Positions 9,236-18,193 are shown, counted from the stretch's first letter. The stretch: DNA of 64,000 bases from Hymenobacter citatus (GCF_014333615.1 NZ_JACSCY010000008.1:62001-126000), one strand, 5' to 3'. The notes: a model not told the origin generated them from the letters alone. Numbers and translations are program-made.

Positions 9236-10426
9236 CTACGCGACTTCTGAAGCTGGCCGGTGGCGCACGCCTACCCACAGATACACCAAAGCCACTAGCG
9301 TAACGGCGGCGCTCAGGCCGTGCACGTAGGGTAGGCGGGCGGGCGAGTTGGCGAAAATCCAACCGGCCAGCAGGGCGCCCAGGCCAATACCGGCTTCCAG
9401 GGCAATGTACATGGTGGCCACGCCGCGGCCGCGCCGCTCGGCGGGGCTCAAGTCAATGGTCCAGGCGTAGAGGGTAGGGGAGTTGAGGCCCGTGGCAAAG
9501 CCGTAGAGCACGGCCGACGCCAGCAGAAACGGAACCGAAGGCGCCAGGGCCAGCGCCACTAGGGCCACCAACAGCAGGGTAGTGGAAAAGCGCAGCACCG
9601 GCACCCGCCCGTAGCGGTCGGAGGCGCGGCCGGCCACCAGGCGCACCACCAGCGAGGCCACGGTGTAGAAGGTGAAAAACAGGCCTTTATTGCTGATGCC
9701 CAAATACGTGCTCTGATCGGGAATGACGGTGAGCACGGCCCCGTACGGAAACATGCACAGCAGGGTAGCCAACGCTGGTCGGAAGACGCGGGGCTCCAGC
9801 ACCTCGTCCCAGCGCAGGCGCAACAGCTTGAGGCTGAACTTCTGGCGCTGCGCCGGGGGTAGGGTTTCGGTCATGGTGCCCTGCACGATAAGCGAGAGCA
9901 AGGCCGTGCCGGAAGAGCAGTAAAACAGCACGTTCAGCGAAAAATGCTCGGCCAGCAAGCCGCCCAGCGCCGGGCCGGCGGCCATGCCCATCGAGCTGGC
10001 CACGCCCAGCAGGCCCATGGCCTCACCCCGGCGCTCAAACGGAATAATATCCCCAATAAACGCCGCCGTGCCGGTGGGTTTGAAGCCCGTGCTAAAGCCG
10101 TGCAGCAGGCGCAGCAGTAGAAAGCCGCCCACTGTGGCCGTCCAGGGGTAGAAAAAGCCGCACAGAAAGCACACCAGCGACCCAAACACCATCACCGGAA
10201 TGCGCCCCACCGTATCGGCCAGCTTGCCCGAAAACGGCCGCGACAACCCCGCCGTGACCGTGAACATGGCAATGATGTAGCCCTTATACTCGGCGCCGCC
10301 CAGGCTGGTGAGGTAGTCGGGCAGCTCGGGCAGCAGCATGTTGAAGCTGGCAAAAAACAGGAACGACGACAAACACATCAGCCAGAAACCGGCCGTGTAC
10401 ACGCGGGTGGGAGCAGCAGAGGACAT
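9236..10426 (-). CDS. MFS transporter
   Basis: 396 aa with about 12 hydrophobic segments and the MFS motif A between segments 2 and 3 (GKLADTVGRIPVM). The ATG at 10426 is preferred over the in-frame TTG at 10435, because the TTG lies inside a perfect -7 promoter box (10433-10440). A transcript from that promoter would begin almost at the ATG, so the mRNA may be leaderless. Drug or metabolite efflux is the usual role of this sugar/drug-type subfamily; no substrate can be read from the sequence. It is convergent with the GH43 gene, with a 4-bp gap. Confidence 0.85.
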   Translation of the reverse strand: MSSAAPTRVYTAGFWLMCLSSFLFFASFNMLLPELPDYLTSLGGAEYKGYIIAMFTVTAGLSRPFSGKLADTVGRIPVMVFGSLVCFLCGFFYPWTATVGGFLLLRLLHGFSTGFKPTGTAAFIGDIIPFERRGEAMGLLGVASSMGMAAGPALGGLLAEHFSLNVLFYCSSGTALLSLIVQGTMTETLPPAQRQKFSLKLLRLRWDEVLEPRVFRPALATLLCMFPYGAVLTVIPDQSTYLGISNKGLFFTFYTVASLVVRLVAGRASDRYGRVPVLRFSTTLLLVALVALALAPSVPFLLASAVLYGFATGLNSPTLYAWTIDLSPAERRGRGVATMYIALEAGIGLGALLAGWIFANSPARLPYVHGLSAAVTLVALVYLWVGVRHRPASEVA

Positions 10427-10432
10427 AGCGCG

Positions 10433-10440
10433 CAAAGGTA
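10433..10440 (-). promoter_or_regulatory. -7 box TACCTTTG of the MFS gene, 6 bp from the ATG
   Basis: The minus strand reads TACCTTTG, an exact TAnnTTTG match. Transcription normally starts a few bases after this box, which puts the 5' end at or next to the ATG at 10426. The dispersed repeat at 10442-10485 begins two bases upstream, so any -33 element would lie inside that repeat. Confidence 0.55.
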
Positions 10441-10441
10441 G

Positions 10442-10485
10442 ACCACGGATTCGCTCGGATTTGACGGATTACACGGATTTTGTGG
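10442..10485. repeat. Dispersed intergenic repeat (ACCACGGATTCGCTCGGATT type)
   Basis: 44 bases nearly identical to the two inverted copies at 37059-37105 and 37183-37229 (differences around ttgacgg versus ttatcgg). It abuts the promoter of the MFS gene. This is a known style of non-coding repeat in Bacteroidota genomes; here it is a single, unpaired copy. Confidence 0.75.
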
Positions 10486-10524
10486 GTAGGTAGGGTGAAA
10501 TGGTGAATAACCTATTGGCTAACA

Positions 10525-10563
10525 AAGCATACGGGAAGCAAAACCTTTGCTTCCCGTATGCTT
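10525..10563 (-). terminator. 18-bp perfect hairpin, probable terminator
   Basis: Arms 10525-10542 and 10546-10563 (AAGCATACGGGAAGCAAA and its complement) enclose a 3-base loop. It lies 143 bp after the stop of the SGNH hydrolase gene on the minus strand and ahead of the MFS promoter. T-rich sequence after it is short, so it may work with the adjacent repeat. Confidence 0.55.
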
Positions 10564-10593
10564 GATTTTTGAGTTGTTTAAAAGGTCAAAAAG

Positions 10594-10690
10594 CCCGTCA
10601 TGCTGAGCTTGTCGAAGCATCTCGCGTGCTGATGTTGGATAGTATCTTTCATCAGCACGCGAGATGCTTCGACAAGCTCAGCATGACGGG
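10594..10690. repeat. Long REP/MITE-like inverted repeat, 41-bp arms
   Basis: Arms 10594-10634 and 10650-10690 are exact reverse complements with a 15-base loop. The core GTCATGCTGAGCTTGTCGAA is a widely dispersed extragenic repeat word in many bacterial genomes. It sits 15 bp after the stop codon of the SGNH hydrolase gene. A stem of this size would fold strongly in the mRNA and could protect its 3' end. Confidence 0.85.
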
Positions 10691-10705
10691 TTACACCTTT
10701 TGCGC

Positions 10706-13700
10706 TTAGTTGGCCTGGCGCACTATGCGCTTGTGTACCAGCCCATCCGTCGTTTCAAATACCAGTGAGTACACCCCGGATTTCAACGCCCCAATGTTGA
10801 GCTTGCCGCCCACTGCTTTCGTGCGGAGCACGAGGCGACCCATCGTATCATACAGTCTTACCTCGGTGCCTTCCAGGTTCCAGGGGGCCAGCAGGCGCAA
10901 CTCGCCGGTGGTAGGGTTGGGATACAGGATTACTTGCGCCGCCCTCGTACTCTCGCGTGTGCCCAGCGTTACGGGGCCGGCGGTTCGGGCTAGCGTGTTC
11001 AGGCTTTGAGCAAGGTTGACCAGCGAATCGGCGGTGGGGCGGCCATCGAGTGGGGCGTACAGCTCCAGGCTGGATTTGAGTAGGGAGTCGGCGGCCATAG
11101 CCAGCACCTCGTCCTGGTTCATGCCCGAGCGGTACAACAGCCAGTCGCGCAACTGTAGCTTGGTTGGGGCAGTGGTGCCGCCTACCTCGAATTGGGTAGG
11201 ACGCAGGCGCTCGGCCACGCTACCCTCCCGCACACTATCCACGTAGAGCATGGTGGTGCCGCGGGCGTAGAAGTGGGTGAGTACCAGCTTATGCCAGCGG
11301 TTATTGGCTACCGGCACCGTGCCCGTAATAGTCTGGCCTTTGGCCGACGTGTAGAGCAGCTTGCCATCGGTGCTGATGCGGATGGTGCCCGCCGCAATAC
11401 CGGCACTGTCGCGGATTTCGACTAGCTGGCCGGCGCCGTTGGTCTTGAAGCGGAGCGCCTGGGTGAAGGGGTGCACCACATCCTCGGGCACAAAGCGCAC
11501 CACCGAGGTAGGCTGCCCCACCGTTTTGCCCAGCGTGATGCCCGCGCCTGCCCCAGGGCGGCGGGTGGGTAGGGGCTTGCCCGCGTGCAGGGCATCGAAA
11601 AGGGAGGGCACCAGCGTATGCGCCATTTCGGCGTGGCCCAGGTCGTTGGGGTGTAGGTCATCAAACCGATAACCAGCGGCCCAGCGCCCTTGGCCGTCGT
11701 CTACGGCGCCCAGCAGGTTCACGCTCGGCACGTTCCAGCCGTGGATCAGCAGGTTCATCTGCCGCACAAAGGCGTAGGCCTCGGCTGTGTAGTCGGAGCG
11801 GGTGTAGGAGTTCGTTACAATAGGCACCATGCCATCAGCTCGCGCTTGCTTGATGAGCTGCGTCATATTGGTGCGAAACTGGTCGAAGATGGGCTGCCCG
11901 CCGGTCAGGATGCCTTCATTGCCCAAGGCCAGGGCGTATACCACGTATTTGCCGTGCTGGGGTAGGAGGTCGGCGGCGTAGCGGTTGCGCACATCTACCG
12001 TATTGTTGCCGGGCACTGAAATATTGGCCGTTACCCAAGGCTGCCCCGTGCCAGCCGTGGCGCGGCGGGCCAGCAAATCGGAGTACATGGCCGTGTAGCC
12101 GTAGTTGTTGGTAGCGCCCGTGCCATAAGGTACCGACGAGCCCATGTACACAATTTTCAACGGGTTCTGCGGTATCGGCACGGTGTAAGGTTCCAGCAGT
12201 AGATCATCAAAGTAGGCGCTGCCCGCGGCCCCGGCGGAATTGCGCCACACAGCGGCCCCTTTCACATAGGCCGTGCCCGTGGGAATAGTGGCCGTAGTTT
12301 GCAGCTGCGTCCAGGTGCCAGCAGGCGAGGCGGCCGTCAGCGAATCGGAGCGGAATTGCCCCAGCAGCACATTGTTGCTGTTGTAGTACAGCAGCTCCAA
12401 GTGCACCGCCTGGCTGCCTTGCAGTCCCGCCGTGGCCGGGTTGTAAAACCACCCGCTCAGCTTCTGCGCCGTGGTGCCAATGGTAGGCACGTAGGTAATT
12501 TGCTGCTCCAGCGCCAGGCTACCACCCGCCAGTTGGGCGGCGTAGCTGCCCGCGTGCTTGGTAGCCGTGCTGATGGTAGTCGTGGCGCCGGTACCGCGCG
12601 CCGTAGTAGTCCAGTTGGTGAAGTTGCCCAGCTCGAAGCCCGGATTCTGGAAGGCGATGTTGCCGGTTACCGGGTTGCGGTTCGGCACCACGTCCACGCG
12701 CATCAGATTGAGGTAGGCAAAGGAACCGGCTTCTTTGCTCAGCGTCAGCTCAATCATGCCGTTGGCATCCGCCGAGAGTGTGTCGGAGTCGCTGATGGTG
12801 TTGTTGTTGCCGGGGTAGCCATTGGCGCCCACATTGGCGCCCGAGGTGGTTTGGGTGAAGGTGCTGGTAGTAGCCCCCGCAAACGTGTAGCGCGACACCC
12901 GCGTTTCGGTGGCAATCTGCCGGCTGCCAAACACGTGAAATACGTACCGTTTGGTACGGTCGAGCCCGCTCAGGCGCAACCTACCGGTAGCAGTACTGCC
13001 CGTGCCCTGCACAAAAAAGTAGTCCTGGGTGGCAGTAGCCACGGCATACTGGCCCAGCAAGGCCGCGTCCGGCGCCAGCAGGCCGCCGGTGTTGATGCCG
13101 TTGGTCAGGAAGTTAGGGCCTACGGCAAGCTTCACACCGGTCGTCCGGTTGGCGTTGTCTACCAGCCGAAACGTGTCGGCGGCGCTGGTGATATTCAGGA
13201 CGTTGTTCCAATAGTTGCCGTTGGCATCGGGGCTGGCGGTAGGGTTGCCGTTGGTGCCGTCGTCTACCCCAAAATCGAAGTAGAAGAAGGTGTTAGCCGT
13301 AGCAGGCGGTGGTGGGGGCGTGGCGCGGGCCGGCACAATGTCTACCCGTATCAGGTTGAGGTAGGCGAAAGAACCGGCCGACTTGCTCAGCGTCAGCTCA
13401 ATGATGCCGCTACTATTCGCAGCCAGCGTATCAGAATCAGTAACTGTGTTGTTGTTGCCGGGGTAGCCGTTCGCGCCCACATCGGCACCCGAGGTGGTCT
13501 GCGTGATGGTGTTGGTGGTAGCGCCCGCGAAGGTGTAGCGCGACACGCGCCGCTCGGTAGCAATCTGCCGGCTGCCGAACACGTGAAACACGTAGCGCTT
13601 GGCGGGGTCTAGGCCGCTCAGACGAATGGTGGCCGTGGAGGTGGCCCCGGTGCCCTGCACGAAAAAATAATCCTGAGTAGCGGTAGCTACGGCGTATTGG

Positions 13701-14017
13701 CCCAGCAGCGCGGCATCTGGCGTCAGCAAGCCCCCGTTGAGTATGCCATTGGTCAGAAAATTAGGCCCCACATTCAGCTTGATATTGGTGGCGGCATTTG
13801 TCTTGTCGATCAGGGAAAACGTGTCCCCCGTGTTGTTGAGCACGTTGTTCCAATAGCTGCCGTTGGCATCGGGGCTGGGCGTGGAGTTGCCGTTGGTGCC
13901 GTCGTTCACGCCAAAGTCAATGAGCACCGACTGTGTCGCCGTCGTTGTTTGCGCCTGCGCCACTAAGCCAGGCAATAACAGCACAGCTAAGGCAAAAAGA
14001 GTACATAGTTTTTTCAT
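10706..14017 (-). CDS. T9SS-exported SGNH/GDSL hydrolase with duplicated N-terminal domains
   Basis: 1103 aa. Signal peptide 1-23 (ends AQAQ). Two very similar ~200-residue beta domains follow (about 30-230 and 243-445), each opening with DFGV(N/D)DGTNGN and ending in SFAYLNL.RVD. A galactose-binding-like domain (about 455-615, NPGFELGNFTNW) comes next. The SGNH hydrolase domain (about 620-800) shows block I MGSSVPYG with the nucleophile Ser, ALGNEG in the block III position, and the Asp-His pair in FDDLHPND. A LamG-like domain lies at about 840-1000. The end has the T9SS type A sorting signature (VILYPNPTTGELRL, final strand with KRIVRQAN). It is probably a cell-surface esterase or deacetylase acting on polysaccharide. 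The two N-terminal domains may bind glycan; their family is not one I recognise. Confidence 0.85.
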   Translation of the reverse strand: MKKLCTLFALAVLLLPGLVAQAQTTTATQSVLIDFGVNDGTNGNSTPSPDANGSYWNNVLNNTGDTFSLIDKTNAATNIKLNVGPNFLTNGILNGGLLTPDAALLGQYAVATATQDYFFVQGTGATSTATIRLSGLDPAKRYVFHVFGSRQIATERRVSRYTFAGATTNTITQTTSGADVGANGYPGNNNTVTDSDTLAANSSGIIELTLSKSAGSFAYLNLIRVDIVPARATPPPPPATANTFFYFDFGVDDGTNGNPTASPDANGNYWNNVLNITSAADTFRLVDNANRTTGVKLAVGPNFLTNGINTGGLLAPDAALLGQYAVATATQDYFFVQGTGSTATGRLRLSGLDRTKRYVFHVFGSRQIATETRVSRYTFAGATTSTFTQTTSGANVGANGYPGNNNTISDSDTLSADANGMIELTLSKEAGSFAYLNLMRVDVVPNRNPVTGNIAFQNPGFELGNFTNWTTTARGTGATTTISTATKHAGSYAAQLAGGSLALEQQITYVPTIGTTAQKLSGWFYNPATAGLQGSQAVHLELLYYNSNNVLLGQFRSDSLTAASPAGTWTQLQTTATIPTGTAYVKGAAVWRNSAGAAGSAYFDDLLLEPYTVPIPQNPLKIVYMGSSVPYGTGATNNYGYTAMYSDLLARRATAGTGQPWVTANISVPGNNTVDVRNRYAADLLPQHGKYVVYALALGNEGILTGGQPIFDQFRTNMTQLIKQARADGMVPIVTNSYTRSDYTAEAYAFVRQMNLLIHGWNVPSVNLLGAVDDGQGRWAAGYRFDDLHPNDLGHAEMAHTLVPSLFDALHAGKPLPTRRPGAGAGITLGKTVGQPTSVVRFVPEDVVHPFTQALRFKTNGAGQLVEIRDSAGIAAGTIRISTDGKLLYTSAKGQTITGTVPVANNRWHKLVLTHFYARGTTMLYVDSVREGSVAERLRPTQFEVGGTTAPTKLQLRDWLLYRSGMNQDEVLAMAADSLLKSSLELYAPLDGRPTADSLVNLAQSLNTLARTAGPVTLGTRESTRAAQVILYPNPTTGELRLLAPWNLEGTEVRLYDTMGRLVLRTKAVGGKLNIGALKSGVYSLVFETTDGLVHKRIVRQAN

Positions 14018-14429
14018 GCAAGTGGGATTTTAGGGTAGAAATAGGTCGGGTAGAAGGGAGCAGGCGGGTGCGTGTCTATGCAGTATAGTCTGCTTGGGTA
14101 ATGCAGTACCCTACTCTCCTGATACAGACGAGGGTAGGGGTAACGCGTTGCACCTCGCAGCGGTATTTGCGTGAAGTAGATGCGTGCTCGTTCGTATACC
14201 TTTCGATTTCTGCATCAAGTCAGTGTAAAAAGTAGGCGCAGACATCTGCCAGAGCCAACACGCAATAGGATAGCTCCAGAATATAGTGGAAGTGGACACG
14301 TAGGCGCGAGAAACCGCAGCTGGTCAACCGCTCGTGCTTGCTGTCAAAGCAACGTGCCGATTATCTGCCAAAACGACTACCCCACACCCCACGAACCTAG
14401 TTGGAGCGAATTGTGTCGTATGGCTACTA
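14018..14429. other. Intergenic region between divergent genes, no gene seen
   Basis: 412 bp separating the divergent SGNH hydrolase and ABC exporter genes. It contains several GGGTAG words and no convincing gene. A 62-codon minus-strand frame (14299-14111) has no recognisable features. No exact TAnnTTTG box was found for either gene. Confidence 0.5.
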
Positions 14430-16307
14430 ATGGCTTCAATTTTCGATTCACTGCACGCGGTTTCCGCTAAGCGCCCGCGGCCCGACGGCAAACCCGTCCT
14501 TTCGGTGCGGGAGCGGTTCTCGGCGCTGGGCAACTTACCGGAGTTCCTGAAGCTGGTCTGGCACACCAGCCCCGCCCTCACACTTGCCAACATTATATTG
14601 CGTCTGCTACGGGCCGCCCTACCCGTTGCTATCCTATATGTAGGTCAGCTTATTCTGGATGAGGTAGTGGCGCTGAGCCGCCTACCCGCCGCCGAGCGCA
14701 CGCTCTCGCCGGTGCTCACGCTGCTGGCCTTGGAGTTCGGCTTGGCCATTTTGTCCGATGCGCTGGGTAGGGGCGTAGCCCTGCTCGACTCGCTGCTGGG
14801 CGACTTGTTCGCCAACCAGTCGTCCATCCGCCTCATGGAGCACGCCGCCCACCTCGACCTCGACCAGTTTGAGGACAGCGCCTTCTACGACAAGCTGGAG
14901 CGGGCGCGCCGCCAAACGCTCTCGCGCACGGTGCTCATGTCGCAGGTGCTCTCGCAGGCGCAGGACTTTATCACGATGGGCTTTTTGGCGGTGGGCCTGG
15001 CTGCGTTCAACCCGTGGCTGCTCCTGCTCCTGCTAGTGGCCGTGGTGCCGGCGTTTCTGGGCGAGTCGCACTTCAATGAGCGCAGCTACTCGCTGGTGCA
15101 CGGCTGGACGCCCGAGCGCCGCGAGCTGGACTACCTGCGCGTGACCGGCGCCTCCGACGAAACTGCCAAGGAGGTAAAGATTTTTGGTCTGGCTGGCTTT
15201 CTTACCGACCGTTTTCGTCAGCTTTCCGACGAGTTTTATGAGAAAAACAAGAGCCTAGTGGTGCGCCGCGCCGGCTGGGGCACGTTCTTCGCGGCGGTGG
15301 GCGCGGCCGGCTACTACGCGGCCTACGTCTACATTATTGCGCAGGCGGTGCGCGGGGTAGTGTCCATCGGTCAGCTCACGTTTTTGGCGGGTTCCTTTGC
15401 CCGGATGCGGAGTTTGCTGGAAGGCATTCTGAGTCGGTTTAGCTCGGTGGCCGAAGGCGCGCTGTACTTACAGGACTTCTTCGATTTCTTCCACTTGCAG
15501 CCCCGCATTGTGCGCGACGAGTCGCGGCCCGTGCGGCCGTTTCCGCGGCCTATCCAGGTAGGGTTCGAGTTTGACAACGTGGGCTTCAAGTACCGCAACG
15601 CTGAGAAGTGGGCGTTGCGTAACCTCAGCTTCACGCTGCACGCTGGCGAAAAGCTGGCGCTGGTAGGCGAAAATGGCTCCGGCAAAACCACTCTCGTCAA
15701 GCTGCTCTCTCGCCTCTACGACCCCACCGAGGGCCGCATTCTGCTCGATGGCTACGACCTGCGCGAGTACGACCCGCAGGAGCTGCGCCAGGAAATCGGC
15801 GTGATTTTCCAGGATTTCGTGCGCTTTCAGCTCTCAGCGGGCCAAAACCTGGCCGTGGGCCGTATCGAGGAAAAGGAAAATACCGCCCGCATCCAGTCGG
15901 CCGCCGCGCAAAGCCTGGCCGACTCGGTGGTGAAGAAACTGCCCCAAGGCTACGACCAGATCATCGGCCGGCGCTTTGCCGGCGGGGTAGACCTGAGCGG
16001 GGGCGAGTGGCAGAAAATTGCCTTGGGCCGCGCCTACATGCGCGACGCCCAACTGCTGATTCTGGACGAGCCCACCGCCGCCCTCGATGCTCGTGCCGAG
16101 TACGAAGTGTTTCAGCGTTTCAACGAGCTGACGCAGGGCAAAACCGCCGTACTCATTTCCCACCGCTTCAGCACCGTGCGCATGGCCGACCGCATTCTGG
16201 TTATCGAGCAGGGTAAGTTCATCGAAATCGGTTCGCACCAGGAGTTGCTGGCGCGGGGCGGGCGCTATGCAGAATTGTTTCAGCTACAGGCAGCCGGCTA
16301 CCGATAA
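14430..16307 (+). CDS. ABC transporter, fused permease and ATPase (type IV exporter)
   Basis: 625 aa from the ATG at 14430; the frame is open further upstream to a GTG at 14334, but the extra residues look non-coding. An ABC transmembrane domain with about six segments (about 50-340) is followed by an ATPase: Walker A GENGSGKTT at 413-421, signature LSGGEWQK near 522, Walker B LLILDEPTAALD near 542, and H-loop SHRFST. It acts as a dimer in the inner membrane. This half-exporter group moves lipids, peptides or drugs; the cargo is not evident. It stands alone between divergent and separate genes. Confidence 0.85.
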   Translation: MASIFDSLHAVSAKRPRPDGKPVLSVRERFSALGNLPEFLKLVWHTSPALTLANIILRLLRAALPVAILYVGQLILDEVVALSRLPAAERTLSPVLTLLALEFGLAILSDALGRGVALLDSLLGDLFANQSSIRLMEHAAHLDLDQFEDSAFYDKLERARRQTLSRTVLMSQVLSQAQDFITMGFLAVGLAAFNPWLLLLLLVAVVPAFLGESHFNERSYSLVHGWTPERRELDYLRVTGASDETAKEVKIFGLAGFLTDRFRQLSDEFYEKNKSLVVRRAGWGTFFAAVGAAGYYAAYVYIIAQAVRGVVSIGQLTFLAGSFARMRSLLEGILSRFSSVAEGALYLQDFFDFFHLQPRIVRDESRPVRPFPRPIQVGFEFDNVGFKYRNAEKWALRNLSFTLHAGEKLALVGENGSGKTTLVKLLSRLYDPTEGRILLDGYDLREYDPQELRQEIGVIFQDFVRFQLSAGQNLAVGRIEEKENTARIQSAAAQSLADSVVKKLPQGYDQIIGRRFAGGVDLSGGEWQKIALGRAYMRDAQLLILDEPTAALDARAEYEVFQRFNELTQGKTAVLISHRFSTVRMADRILVIEQGKFIEIGSHQELLARGGRYAELFQLQAAGYR

Positions 16308-16414
16308 ATAATTGGAAGGGCAAAATTTTTTCCGGGTTTACGACTGATTGTGAGAGTAATAAGGCGAAATATTGCTTATCTTAGGCATGACCTTTCTCAC
16401 TACAATCCATCCGT

Positions 16415-17002
16415 ATGAAGCCTACCTTTACCCTGCTTGTAGGGCTGTTGCTGTTGAGTTTGACTGGCTGTTTTGCCACGCGTGAGGCCCGAATTGAATC
16501 AGATTATAGCTATAGCGGCACGTTTAAGCGCTACCGCACCTACGAGTTTATGCGGGGGCAGGGCCTGGCTTCCGATTCCAGCCGGCTAGGCGAGGCCCTG
16601 CGCGATGCCGTGCGCAACCGCCTGCGTGCCCAGGGCTACCGCCCCGCCACCTCCCGCCCCGATCTGCTCATCAACTTCCAGGTGTTTGAGGGCGACATGC
16701 GCTTCCGCGGCTATATGCAGGAAGACTTGGAGCGCTGGGTGAAGATGGGCGTGGTAGAAGACGATGAAACGCCCGACGAATACAAGCGTGGCTATAAGCC
16801 TGTGCGCATGCTGCTCTCCGAGGGCACCCTGCTCGTGACGCTGATTGACAACCACACCAACCGCGCCGTTTGGAACGGCTATGCTTCCGGCGTAACCGTG
16901 CCCAACGGCCCCCGCGGCGAGATTGTGCTGCGCCGCTCCGTACGCTCCATTTTCGACCAGTACCGCGTCTTCACAGAAGGCTACGTAGGAGGCGGCAACT
17001 AG
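16415..17002 (+). CDS. DUF4136 lipoprotein
   Basis: 195 aa. A short basic start and hydrophobic stretch end in the lipobox LTGC with lipidated Cys19. The mature part matches the DUF4136 pattern seen in many Bacteroidota: a YKTYEF-like strand (here YRTYEFMRGQ), an early helix with a DAVRNRLRAQGY motif, PDLLINFQV, and a TLLVTLIDNHTNRAVWNGYASG core. Probably an outer-membrane or periplasmic lipoprotein of unknown function. A weak -7-like box (TATCTTAG, 16377-16384) lies 30 bp upstream. A terminator hairpin follows at 17021-17054. Confidence 0.85.
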   Translation: MKPTFTLLVGLLLLSLTGCFATREARIESDYSYSGTFKRYRTYEFMRGQGLASDSSRLGEALRDAVRNRLRAQGYRPATSRPDLLINFQVFEGDMRFRGYMQEDLERWVKMGVVEDDETPDEYKRGYKPVRMLLSEGTLLVTLIDNHTNRAVWNGYASGVTVPNGPRGEIVLRRSVRSIFDQYRVFTEGYVGGGN

Positions 17003-17020
17003 TGCTACTACAGACCAACA

Positions 17021-17054
17021 AACCAGCCCGGTGCAGCCCTGCGCCGGGCTGGTT
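17021..17054 (+). terminator. GC-rich hairpin after the DUF4136 gene
   Basis: Arms AACCAGCCCGG (17021-17031) and CCGGGCTGGTT (17044-17054) with a 12-base loop, 19 bp after the stop codon. Only a weak T stretch follows. Confidence 0.6.
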
Positions 17055-17167
17055 GCGTTAGAATAGGTTGCATTGCACAGTGAAAACAGGTACAGCATTC
17101 GGCTTGGTTTTGGCGAAGGGCCGATAACCCGTTTCTTTGTCGGTCTGTATCTGTTTCCTTCGCCTGT

Positions 17168-18082
17168 ATGCGTACTTCATTTCGTAGTGTTTTTTCTTGG
17201 GTAGCCGCCGCCGCGTTGCTAGCCGCTACCTCCTGCGTGGCGCCACGCACCATCGTCAGCACGGGTAAAGTGACACCGCGGGGTGAGTTTCGGGTGGGAG
17301 GCAACGCGGCCTTCAACGTGCCGACCGCCACGCTAGGCAAAGCCGGCTCAGCACTGAAATCGGCCGCTGAAAGCACTGCTGGCAAGGACACCGTGCAGTA
17401 CAGTCAAACAGTTACCAACCTGCAAGCTGCGGCCCTGGCCTACGTGCTGGACCCCGTGCAGCCCACTGCTGACCTCTACCTGCGCTACGGCGTGCTCGAC
17501 CGCCTCGATGTGGGCTATAAGTATGCATTCGGCTCGCACGTGTTCGATGCCATGTACCAGTTCTTAGGGCCGGTGGGTTCTGTAGAGCACCCGCAGGGTA
17601 GAGGCGGCGACACCTACGCTAGTATTGGCCTGCAATACGCTACACAACGGGCCAAACTGCCCGGCCTGGCCTTTCTGGACAACATCACTGATGCGGTGGG
17701 CTTCCGCGCTTCCCGCCACGATTTGCTGGTGCCACTGGTGTTCAGTAAGTCGTTTGGGCCGGAAGAGGAAAAAGGCGCTTTCTCCTACGGTGTGGTGTAC
17801 GCGCATACGTTTCTGAGCTACCGCTTTCAGCCTACTAATATCTTCTACAAGGGTAGTAATCAGCAAATTCCGGATCTGCCGCTCAGCAAGCAGAATTTCT
17901 CGTCGTTTGGTGCTTTTGCCAACGTCAAAATCGGTTACCGCTACGCCTACTTCATTCCGTCGCTGTCGATTTTCTACCAGAACTACGGTACCTTCGCGCT
18001 GCTCAACAACACTTCCACATCGCTCAAAGGCCTCACTATCGTACCTAGCCTAGGCCTGCAGTTTCGTGTGCCTACCCGATAG
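17168..18082 (+). CDS. Predicted outer-membrane beta-barrel lipoprotein, function unknown
   Basis: 304 aa. The N-terminus has a signal with a likely lipidation site (ATSC, Cys23). The rest has alternating hydrophobic strands with aromatic girdle residues (YLRYGVLDRLDVGYKYAFG, SYGVVYAHTFLSYRF, KIGYRYAYFIPSLSIFYQNYG) and ends in a beta-signal-like LGLQFRVPTR. It resembles the small outer-membrane barrel proteins of Bacteroidota. No family could be named. It is flanked by a terminator upstream and by the inverted repeats at 18090-18192 downstream. Confidence 0.65.
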   Translation: MRTSFRSVFSWVAAAALLAATSCVAPRTIVSTGKVTPRGEFRVGGNAAFNVPTATLGKAGSALKSAAESTAGKDTVQYSQTVTNLQAAALAYVLDPVQPTADLYLRYGVLDRLDVGYKYAFGSHVFDAMYQFLGPVGSVEHPQGRGGDTYASIGLQYATQRAKLPGLAFLDNITDAVGFRASRHDLLVPLVFSKSFGPEEEKGAFSYGVVYAHTFLSYRFQPTNIFYKGSNQQIPDLPLSKQNFSSFGAFANVKIGYRYAYFIPSLSIFYQNYGTFALLNNTSTSLKGLTIVPSLGLQFRVPTR

Positions 18083-18089
18083 GTGAGAT

Positions 18090-18192
18090 AGTGAAATGGT
18101 GAGATGGTGAGTTTTACGTTCTCGCCGCGCAACTTGCGCCAATAGCGTCACCAGAACATCAACTCACTATTTCACCATCTCACCATTTCACT
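18090..18192. repeat. Inverted 21-bp repeat (AGTGAAATGGTGAGATGGTGA) flanking a 61-bp spacer
   Basis: Copy one is 18090-18110, copy two (reverse complement) 18172-18192; extra near-matches (GTGAG/CTCAC) extend both. The second copy ends one base before the ATG of the next gene at 18194. A related fragment (GTGAAATGGTGAAT) occurs at 10495-10508. The unit is itself built from short GTGA(A/G)ATGGT repeats, so it looks like a low-complexity extragenic element that can pair to a hairpin. Confidence 0.7.
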
Positions 18193-18193
18193 T

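Noticed and set aside
12299..13612. 437-codon open frame on the plus strand
   Set aside because: It is the complement of the SGNH hydrolase gene, mirrors its duplicated domains, and has no protein-like features; high GC makes such antisense frames common.
12690..13930. Direct repeats that might suggest a CRISPR or VNTR
   Set aside because: They are two copies of a protein domain within one gene, not short regularly spaced repeats.
14111..14299. 62-codon minus-strand frame in the gap before the ABC exporter
   Set aside because: No ribosome site, signal or recognisable motif; probably chance.
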